Below, piece after piece: positions 55,701-64,000 of a stretch of DNA of 64,000 nucleotides; within the stretch, counting starts at the first letter, position 1; the number at the start of each line of letters is the position of its first letter. The position numbers and the translations under genes are program-made. Under the pieces are notes generated by a model. It searched no databases. It was given only the letters and a program-made list of their open reading frames with translations, and had not been told where the DNA came from. Origin of the DNA: Erigeron canadensis (lineage: Eukaryota > Streptophyta > Magnoliopsida > Asterales > Asteraceae); contig NC_057765.1 of the NCBI RefSeq assembly GCF_010389155.1, positions 20,416,270 through 20,480,269 of the forward strand, given 5' to 3'.

Positions 55701-56058
55701 CAGTGGCAGAAACAGGATTGAATGTGACCCGTAGCACTAATCTTTTTTGTTAGTCTCGTATCACCGCAAAGTTACGATAACCTTTAGACTGTTATAATTT
55801 TAGCATTTTATTAAGGATTTAAGTCTTTTTTTGGTGGTTTTTTAAGAGTTTTTTTACACTTTTGGAGTATATTTTTAATATTTATTGGCACAAATACATC
55901 TTTATAAGTTATATTGATAGGAAAATCTTTCGAAAGTTTAAAATTAGTTACATTGACCAGTATCCTATATTTATTTGACCCGTAGCACTAATAAAAAATA
56001 CATCATCTTTCAGAAAAAACTATACTACAAAATTTTACGGACCTGTGGCTCCGTCTAC
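55701..56058. mobile_element. Short hAT-like nonautonomous element (tentative)
   Basis: One end starts CAGTGGCAGAAACAGGATTG (55701) and the other reads ACCTGTGGCTCCGTCTA (56041-56057), imperfect inverted ends of the common plant CAGTGGCGGAGCC type. An internal TGACCCGTAGCACTAAT is present twice (55725 and 55976). No ORF. Confidence 0.5.
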
Positions 56059-56504
56059 CCCTTATCTATGTGTGGTTTCGTCAGTGATCGTGTGACGGTG
56101 TCCTACCGAGTTTGACTCCTTGTCATTTTTTAAATCTTTTTGTGAAAAGTTTAAGTTATTTCTTTCTAGTGGATCTTGTTATTTATATGAAATTCAACTA
56201 AGCCCTTAACATTTTAAGGAAAAAGAAAGAGTTAGAAGAAGAGAGATAAATGGAAGAGAAGGATAGATTTTTCTTCTTTTCAAATTATCTCAAAAATGTA
56301 CAGAAAGAAATTTAAACAAAATGTATTAGATTTTCTTTTCATTTTCTCTTCTTATATCAAATGAAACTCAAAAACACAACAACTTTTAAAATCCTTCAAA
56401 ATCTTTTTCTTTCTTTCAACAAACTCAAGAACACAACATAAAGGTTCATACATATATGGCCGAATAAATATATTCGATATTCTCACAATTTCAACAAAAA
56501 TAGA
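56059..56504. other. AT-rich stretch, nothing recognised
   Basis: About 450 bp up to the G LTR. No supported gene. A purine-rich AAGAGAGAG stretch lies near 56230. Confidence 0.55.
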
Positions 56505-57189
56505 TGTTTACCATCAAGTATAATTGGTATATTGATGGTCCATGAATACAAAACTTATGTTATATTTAAATTAGACAAGAAAGTAAATAAGAAGATAAAT
56601 AACAAGAACAATGACAAGTTCAATTGTAATAAATCAATGCAAGGATAATCTTATGTATCATTGATTAAACGATGAATACATGGTTGATCTTACACACTTG
56701 ACTTACAAGAATACAAAAGAACAAAGATAATTGTTAAGTCTAGACACACTAAAAACTTGAACAATTACAAGTGACACAAACTTTCAAGGTGACTAACACA
56801 CTTGATACAATGCGGTTGTGTTGCCTTTTATAGAGAATAATTAGGGAAACTCAGCCTTCCTTGATCATGACATGATGGTGGTTGTCGACATCTCATTGGT
56901 TCATCGTACTTGAATCATGTGCCATTGTCTTCTTTACCAAAACGGGTATGAAAGAGAAAACCCTTGTTTTGGTCGCAACTGTACTTTTGCCAAACAAGGC
57001 AGATTACAGTTGGTTAACCACCATGTGACTTCTTGTCTTCATCTTGTTTGAATTTTTCCCACCATGACACACATACTGGATAATTCTACCTACTGAGTAT
57101 GAGTCACCGGACTCGCTGAATATTTGCTAAAGACTTGCTGACGACACATGTCAGCGAGCAAGTCTCATCAGTGAATCCAAGACTTAACA
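56505..57189 (-). repeat. 3' LTR of element G
   Basis: 685 bp, TGTTTACCATCAAG...GACTTAACA on the plus strand. It is homologous to the F LTR (26807-27481). Confidence 0.88.
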
Positions 57190-57201
57190 ATCTCCCCCTA
57201 T
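57190..57201 (-). other. Polypurine tract of element G
   Basis: Minus-strand TAGGGGGAGAT next to the LTR. Confidence 0.88.
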
Positions 57202-57299
57202 TTGTTGAGGAGACTTGCTAATTGGATAAGTCTCAAGTCATGTATGAGGAAAGAAGAAAAATCTTTATTTCACATTAAAAATGTTAGAGGCAATACAAA

Positions 57300-59155
57300 T
57301 TAAATATTAAGGACATTTGAGGCCATTGCTGCTTGAATTTCAAAAGCTTCTTCTTGCTTGGCTATCCTCAGCACTGGATCATCTCTTATATGAGGCTTAG
57401 TCAGCTCCTCATCTATCATACTTATGACCGATCTGACACTCGACACCTTGACAAACCTTTTCCTGAGGCCAATCAGAAATCCAGTGGATGCTTTTTCCAT
57501 TTCAGCAATGCGGAAGAAGAGTTCATCATTTTGAAAGTTGTTGAAGAAGATGCCAGCAGGTTGTTCAAGAACTCTCCCCTCTTCAAAGAAAGCTCTGGGA
57601 GGAAGCTTCAGGTTTAAACTAGCATCAGTGGGAATAGGAGGAAGATCAGCAAGCAAGAGTCTTTCAGCATGCTTTCTTTTAGGTACACGCTTGCCTGCTG
57701 ACAAAGTAACAGCTGCTGGGGTCCCAAAGACAGCTGCTGGAGGTCTGCCTTAAACTTTGTTTCAAACTTCAGAGCTTTATGAAAATATTCTTTCAGCATC
57801 TTCTGAAGGTGTACATAACTGGCAGCCTTTTTGTTCTTAATCAGCATGTAAATTTCAAACCATTCTGACGCTCCAAGGTTGGTGATCTTCACATCTTCAA
57901 TTCTTGTTGGCGCAGTGTCACCTTCCCTTACGAACTTCAGATTTGATTTAGTCCCCAAGGCTGCTTTATGGACCTCAGCAGCAATTATTCTTTCCTTCCA
58001 CTTTCTATCATTCATGATTTTTATCCACTTGGCCTTGTCACTCTCAAACTTTTCTCTTTTTTCCTTCAATCGCTGCTCTACATCAGCTTGTTTTTGTCTA
58101 TAGAGAGCTTGAGGCCCACCAGTGGTCAGCAGCATCTTCTGTTCAGCATCCATCTGATCCTTCTCGAAAAGGGCCAACTGGGAAATGAACTGTAGATTTT
58201 TCCTTTCATTCTCCTGGTTTAACTTTATTCTGTCAAGCTCCTCCAGTGCCTCTTCTTGAGTTTTTCCTTCGGCAGTAAGAGAGAGAACATCGATCACCTG
58301 AAATTGATTGCCTGCCGGGGAAGTGATGGATCCATTTTGAGTAATTTGAGCATTTGAGGAAGATGGTCTGCTGAGAATGCCAGCGTCTATTAGCTGCTTC
58401 CTTCCAGCTTCAGTTATCTGCGTAATTTGAGCATTTGCAACATAGCGAGGATGAAAGATAGGGAGCATTTCTCTGGATCTATCCGTCTCCATTTCTTGAA
58501 TGTGAGCATCTTCCCATCCTGCTTTTAATGTCCGAGGACTTAATTCCTCTTCTTCTTCATTAAGCACATTTTGAGCCTGAGGAGCATCACTAACAGCTAA
58601 TGGTTGTTCCCCCTCAACATTTGCACCTGTCTCCCCCTCAGCTTCAGCAGAGGGAAGACCAACAGCTTCCATTATTGAAGCCTCCCCCTCAGTACCAGCA
58701 GGGGGACTTGTTTCTTCAGCCACTAGTGCTCTTTCTTCATTTGTTGTTTCAGTGGCTGTAGCATTATTATCATCTTCATCAAGGACCGTGTCAGCAGTTT
58801 CTTCAAACATATTACCCACTGCCTTTTTTACTGCTTCAGAGACAAGATCCAAGATGACAGCATCAACTTTCTCCCCCTTGGAGGTTGTATTATTGATAAC
58901 AACCTCCATAGTTGCCGTAGGAGCATCTTTCTTGTTGAGAAGTTGGGTTAGCATGGATTTAATTTCCCCAACTTTTGCTTCCAGTTTCTGTTGGCACTTA
59001 CGATCTTCCTCAATGAACGAGACTTGAGGAGGAGGAAGACTGGCCAATTGTGTTTCCAAGGCACTGATTGCCTTAGAATTATTTTCAACCTGGGTGATAA
59101 GGGGAGACACCAGGTCAGCAAGCTTCTGAACTTCAGTAGTGGCAACTAAATACAT
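57300..59155 (-). pseudogene. Extra ORF of element G
   Basis: A 513-residue open frame from 59155 to 57614, then a frameshift near 57735 to a second frame ending at 57300. It starts in a coiled coil (VQKLADLVSPLITQVENNSK, ALETQLASLPPP). A Glu/Ala-rich acidic region follows, then helical Lys/Glu stretches (KQADVEQRLKEKREKFESDK), the ASEWFEIYMLIKNKKAASYVH block, and the C-terminal PRAFFEEGRVLEQPAGIFF and DPVLRIAKQEEAF. It is homologous to F at 24879-26710. The N-terminal domain found in the L and E extra ORFs is absent, perhaps lost in the RT deletion. Function unknown. Confidence 0.85.
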
Positions 59156-59185
59156 GGAAGTATTTGATTTGAGGTTTCTTTCCTC

Positions 59186-60259
59186 TTAACACTCATATGC
59201 TGTCTTGTCATGTCTTTTAACAATGAGACATCGATTTTGAGTATGACAAGCAGTGTTGACTGCTTTAGCCGAAAACCTACTGGGAAGTGAGGACTCACTG
59301 AGCATTGTACGTGCTGCCTCAATAAGAGTTCTATTTCTCCTTTCAGCAACACCATTTTGCTCAGGAGTTCTAGTGGAAGAGAAGTTTTGTGAGATCCCTT
59401 GATCAGCAGAAAAAGATTCAAGAGTGTGATTTCTAAACTCAGTGCCATGATCGCTTCTGAGTTCTTTAACCCTTATGCTGTTGAGATTTTCCATTTTCTT
59501 AATGAATTTGATAATTTCATCAGCAGCATCACTCTTAGAATTAAGAAAAATTGTCCAAGTGTATCGTGAATATTCATCCAGAATTACTAAAGTGTATCTA
59601 CTGCCCTTTAGACTTTGGACATCCACTGGACCAAAAAGGTCCATGTGAAGAAGATGAAAGCAACCTTTAACAGAATTTGCTTGTTTTGTTTTGAAAGTAG
59701 CTCTATGGCATTTGCCTTTTTCACAAGCGCCACAGAATCTATCTTTTTCAAAAGAAAGAGGAGGAAGGCCACGAACAAGGTTCTTTGTGGCCAGTGAGTT
59801 TATGGTTTTAAAGTTCACATGCGACATACGCTTGTGCCATAACCAAATTAACTCGGATGCTGACTTAGCAAAGAAACAAGTCTCACTATCAGTCTTGATA
59901 GGAGTGAAGTCTACAAGATATACATCTCTTTTTCTTGGTGCAACCAAGACGACTTCCTTGTTGATGTTTACTACAGTGCCTTGATGTTTATCAAGGATTA
60001 CTTTGTAGTCAGCATCACATAGTTGACTTATGCTGATGAGATTATGCTTTAATCCATTTACATAAGAAACTTTTGAGAATTTTAAGAGGCCATTAGAAAG
60101 AAGACCATACCCTTCAGTCTGTCTAGTGGAGTTATCACCAAACACCACTGTAGGACCAGGTGCCTCTGTATAGTTATCTAGCAGGGACTTAGAGCTAGTC
60201 ATGTGTTTTGAACAACCACTGTCCAAATACCACACTCCTTTTCCTAGCGAGCCCTGCAT
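59186..60259 (-). pseudogene. Protease, GAG-pre-integrase and integrase of element G
   Basis: An undamaged 357-residue open frame. It has the protease site WYLDSGCSKHMTSSKSLLDN, YVNGLKHNLISISQLCDADY, the zinc region WHKRMSHVNF...CGACEKGKCHR, and a complete integrase triad: HMDLFGPVDV (D), LRSDHGTEFRN (D; N to H in the usual SDNG) and PEQNGVAERRNRTLIE (E). It ends at TAYEC where RT should follow, but the extra ORF begins instead. It is the best-preserved protease-integrase in the window. Confidence 0.94.
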
Positions 60260-60463
60260 GGATGTAAAGAAAGGATTTAGGGTTCACTTTGTTCATCCAT
60301 TGCTATGTCAGCAGGATTAACTAAAGGTACTTCAGGGGAGGATATTGGCTCTTCAGAGAGAGCCTCCTCAAGAGTAGTGTGATTTCCCACAGAGACAAGA
60401 CCAAAGATGTTATCTTCATTGGAGGGCATTATGCTGGTTTCATTACTATGAAGATATGCATAG
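60260..60463 (-). pseudogene. Gag-protease spacer remnant of element G
   Basis: Acidic Ser/Pro/Glu stretch (NHTTLEEALSEEPISSPEVP) upstream of the protease, cut at 60464 by H. A stop after QSEP separates it from the protease frame. Confidence 0.75.
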
Positions 60464-60678
60464 TGTAATAACACGATTTTTTCTCTAGATTCGATCTCAA
60501 TCAATGGCGGTTCAAGTGTGTGTGTTCAAGGAGTTGAGGGTATTTATAGTCTAAATCTACAATTAAGCTAATTGACACTCCTAGTCCCTCAACCTTAGAA
60601 ATCATTTTACCATGTCTTAACAATAACAAAGTCCACTAACTTAAATTACAATTTATCACTATTTTTGGATTTATAACA
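60464..60678 (-). repeat. 3' LTR of element H, internally deleted
   Basis: 215 bp against about 320 bp in B and C. A segment of about 105 bp containing the GA microsatellite and flanks is missing, joining GTGTGTGTTC directly to AAGGAGTTGAGGG. The ends, TGTAATAACACG...TATAACA, are intact. Confidence 0.9.
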
Positions 60679-60692
60679 TTCTCCCCCTTAGT
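60679..60692 (-). other. Polypurine tract of element H
   Basis: Minus-strand CACTAAGGGGGAGAA next to the LTR. Confidence 0.9.
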
Positions 60693-63308
60693 GATATATT
60701 GTAATGAATGAAGTACGTGTTATTTTGTCTTGTAGGAATCAAGTTGATGAGCCCGATGGTGAAGACAATTGGTGTGATGAAACAACTCTTCAAAGCTTTC
60801 TCATTGTCTTTGGAGAACTTGAATCAATCTTGGTCTTGGACTTCTTGAAGTCAAAACATGATGAAATTCTCAATGTTCTTTTTTTAAACAGAGAATAAAA
60901 TGAATGAGTTTAGAATCTTTGAAAATTGTTGAACCATGAATCAGAGTTGTCTTTTGAAGTGCGAAAGGTATAAATTTGGCTTTGGTTCTTCAATCTTTGA
61001 TTCTTGAATGAAAATTTGTTTCCTTGGAATGAAGTATCAAAAACTTAAACTCTCCCCCTTGATATATGCATTGAAGCTTCTTGATCAAGTATTATTATAT
61101 GACTATGAAGATCTTAAATGAAATGTGTCGATGAAGATTCTTTCGAAACTTTACTTCTTTGTCTTGAATCTTCCAATCAATCTTTCAACTTTCGTAGCTT
61201 TGATCTTTGTCATTTTGACTTGAACACTTTGGAGAGTAAACTTTTGAACAAGACTTGAATTAATCATGCTCCCCCTTAATTCATGAGTGTAAGCATTTGT
61301 GAGCATCTTTGAAAATGAAAATTTGAACAACTCAAGTCAAGAACTAAATTTTGAAAATGAACAACTCAAATCTGAAAATTTGAGCTCAATTGACTGAAAT
61401 TCCATTAATTGCAAGTTTTCCCATCAATCCCATAAAATATTCTAATCTTTTATCCGTAACCTCCATACACTCACTACAACCTTCTTGCTAACTCCATATT
61501 TGCACAAATCAAGCTCAAAGGTTTTCTTTCGCAATCAATCAATCATAATCTTTTTCTCCCCCTCATAATGACAAAGTTTGGAACCAATGTCATTATGCAA
61601 ACATTGATTGATAAAAATAAGAGAATTTGTGAGATGAGAAATGGAAAAAGAAAAACCGGATAAGGATGATCCGTTAACATGAAATGACCGATAGAAATGT
61701 ATGACATTTTCGGATTTCCTATGTATCATTGAATTATGCACAAAGCAATTTTCTAACATAGTTCGGTCTTGTAGCTTTTCAACTACGAGATTGCTTTAAA
61801 GAATAGGAATCATGGTCAGTGTCACCTAAAGCGTTCGATAACCATAATCTATTATCCTTAAAGATTTTTAGAGAACATCCGAGGTCACTGATAGACTTCT
61901 CGTTCACTCAATAATCACATAAATGTAATTATGAGACCTACGTTCAATGTTGGAAACGATATTAGCATTGGTAGGATTTCCATTTGATCATTATGGAATA
62001 TCAAGTAAGATATCACTACAAATGTTCCGGCTATATCACATAGATATGCAATAATATCACAAAGATATGACTCAAATGTGTCTTAAGATAATGAATAAGG
62101 ATCAAACTAATGATCAATCAAGATAGCTCTAGACACAATGTGATCAAATGAAGTCGGGGACTGGAGCAGAATGTCTCCCTTTTTCAATATCAACATCTTC
62201 CAAATGAAGAGTCAATAGAAATGTGAAAAATCTCCGTGAGAAATGAAACAAGTATTTGTTAAGAAACACTTGAGTGGTTAGGTAAAGATGTGCATCACTT
62301 CATTGGGTTCATGAAGTCTTTATCAAGAATGACATCCGATAGAAATGTGTTGTACACGGCGATTTGAGAGTTTTAGGGAAGGGTGTCATTTCTTTTAACC
62401 CTTTTCTCACAACATATCACCATAACCTCTCACTTTTCGACTTTACTCCCTCCATCCTATTTGCACGAAACCATCATCACTCAAAATACCCTTACAATCT
62501 AATGAAAGAATTGAAGAACTTATCGGTGATGATGAAGTTCATGGAGTGAATGAATCGCTCATGTGCAAACTAAACACAGACCTTCATTTGATGAAAATCA
62601 TTTGAAAATCATCAAATGTGTATAAGAAAATGATTTGAAAACACATTTGAAGTTTTGAACTTTTTGAAATCACAAACTCCCCCTTAATCTATGCAAAGGT
62701 AGATTTTTAAAAAAAAATTTCATAGAAAGGTAGAGCAAAAATTGTTTTTGTGAAGTCAACTAAAGTAAAATCTTTGCTGTGATATATACATGGAAAAAAA
62801 TTTGAGATACTAAAAGTGAACAAGATTTTAAGAAACTCAAAGTTTTGCGTCAACAACAATGTTCATAGTAAGACTACTAGGGAGTACACAAAGGCGTTCA
62901 ATCCTTCGCATCTTACATCAACAAGTTGGATGCAAATAAAACATTTAAGCATAAATTTAACTCAATAAATTGTTCAAGATGAGACAACTAGGGAGTACAC
63001 AAAGGCGTTCAATCCGTCGCTTCTCATATCAACAATTGAGAGTAACAAAATTTTTGAAAAGAAAAATAATTCTTTTGAAAATAAATAAAACTTTTTAAGA
63101 ACGGGTTATACACAGAGTATGTATAAGCCATTTTGAAATAAATAAATCGTTAAAGCACAGGTTACATACTGAGTATATGTAAGCCACAAAGAAAAAAAAT
63201 AAAGAAAATCTTTTTGTTATTTTTCAAAATTTCATATTTTTGTATTTGATTTTCGTCTTTTCAAATTTTGTATTTTGTTTTTCAAGAATGTATCAAGAAC
63301 AAAATAAG
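60693..63308 (-). other. Long 3' noncoding tract of element H
   Basis: About 2.6 kb, collinear with B and C, no supported gene. It has PPT-like runs on the minus strand near 61048, 61270, 61557 and 62687, repeated blocks near 62880 and 62995, and hairpins at 63103-63185. Confidence 0.75.
63103..63185 (-). repeat. Pair of post-pol hairpins in H
   Basis: Hairpins at 63103-63129 (stem TTATACA/TGTATAA) and 63159-63185 (TTACATA/TATGTAA), each with a 7-nt loop, matching the C and B arrays. Confidence 0.78.
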
Positions 63309-64000
63309 TTAAGGTTCAAGATTTAACATGCCAAGCTTAGAGATCAGAAAGTTAAACCTTTTCTCATCCAATGGTTTAGTGAACAAATCTGCAAGTTGGT
63401 AGTCAGTTCCCACAAAGTAGAGTTCGATGTCACCTTTCTCAATATGATCTTTGAGAAAATGATATCTCACATCTATATGCTTTGACCGAGAGTGATTTAC
63501 TGAATTGACTGCAATAGCAATGGCACTTTGAGAATCACAATAGATGGGAATATGATCATATTTCAGACCATAATCAGTAAGCTGAGTCTTTATCCATAAC
63601 ACTTGAGCACAACAACTAGCCGCAGCCACATATTCAGCTTCGGCTGTTGATAGTGACACACAGTTTTGTTTCTTGGAAGACCAACTCACAATTTTATCAC
63701 CCAAAAATTGTAAAGTACCGGAAGTGCTCTTGCGATCAAGCTTACAACCTGCATGATCTGCATCTGAATAGGCAGTTAAATTGAATCCAGTATCCCTTGG
63801 ATACCAGAGACCTAAATTGGGTGTACCCTTCAGATAACGAAATATTCTTTTCACAGCTTGAAAATGTAAATCAGTTGGAGCAACTTGATACCTAGCACAC
63901 ATACATGTTGCAAACATTATATCTGGGCGAGATGCTGTTAGATACAACAATGATCCAATCATACTTCTATATCTCTTTTGGTCAAATGGTTTCCCATTTT
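63309..64000 (-). pseudogene. RNase H of element H (continues off window)
   Basis: Open throughout the visible part: [52 protein letters not shown], the E of AEAEYVAAASCC, YCDSQSAIAI, TDYQLADLFTKP, ending KLGMLNLEP. No stops are seen here, unlike C. Listed as pseudogene because the whole element cannot be judged. Confidence 0.9.

Larger units (their letters stand above)
56505..60463 (-). mobile_element. Copia element G (family 4), 3' part
   Basis: Minus-strand element with 3' LTR (56505-57189), PPT, extra ORF (57300-59155), then protease-integrase (59186-60259). RT and RNase H are missing between integrase and extra ORF, so about 2.5-3 kb has been deleted. The element is interrupted at 60464 by H. 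Its gag and 5' LTR lie right of the window. Confidence 0.9.
60464..64000 (-). mobile_element. Copia element H (family 1), 3' part
   Basis: Minus-strand family-1 element inserted in G, with 3' LTR at 60464-60678, PPT, noncoding tract and RNase H to the window end. The rest lies to the right. The left flank CATAG (60459-60463) should be duplicated beyond the window. Confidence 0.92.

Noticed and set aside
1..64000. A host protein-coding gene or defence-type gene cluster
   Set aside because: All supported coding blocks belong to copia gag-pol or to the extra ORFs of these elements. No host gene, tRNA, rRNA or CRISPR pattern was seen.

Overview
This window looks like intergenic heterochromatin of a flowering plant, probably a eudicot and plausibly a composite (Asteraceae). 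It is AT-rich, has no recognisable host gene, and is almost entirely nested Ty1/copia LTR retrotransposons. All of these look like the Sirevirus (SIRE/Maximus) lineage: tRNA-iMet-type primer sites, a G-rich PPT core, a large gag, a long gag-protease spacer, Asp-Ser-Gly proteases, and extra reading frames after pol. The plant group and lineage are inferred from protein style; everything else is read from the sequence.

There are at least four families. Family 1 (LTR about 320 bp) is elements B, C and H. Family 2 (LTR 684 bp) is A and E. Family 3 (LTR 960 bp) is L, plus a possible LTR stub K'. Family 4 (LTR about 680 bp) is F and G.

The layout is three nests. Nest 1 (1-27481): B (975-12780, minus, target duplication CAAAC) sits in A (1-974 and 12781-18519, minus). 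A sits in C (plus, 18520-24782). C appears to sit in K' (24783-24878), which abuts the 3' part of F (24879-27481). Next come a probable gypsy LTR fragment (27661-29505) and nest 2: E (34099-48584, minus, target duplication CTATC) inside L (29506-34098 and 48585-54757, minus). 54758-56504 holds a tandemly duplicated MITE and a hAT-like fragment. Nest 3 is G (56505-60463, minus) cut by H (60464 to the window end, minus).

Each element reads LTR, PBS, leader, gag (zinc knuckle), coiled-coil spacer, protease, integrase, reverse transcriptase, RNase H, extra ORF or long noncoding tract, PPT, LTR. Every coding region is broken by stops, frameshifts or deletions, so none looks autonomous. The least damaged pieces are the protease-integrase of G and the E gag.

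The most interesting material lies outside the standard genes. (i) The extra ORFs of L and E share an N-terminal domain, and each is preceded by its own plant-like TATA box, ACGT-core sites and AAAACCCTAA motif, as if it were a separate transcription unit. (ii) An array of hairpins just after pol in B, C and H shows compensatory base changes. (iii) About nine GACGATCTT/AAGATCGTC hairpins lie in the B leader. (iv) A perfect 24-bp palindrome around TGACGTCA lies in the E LTR, and its other LTR has lost that whole part of U3.
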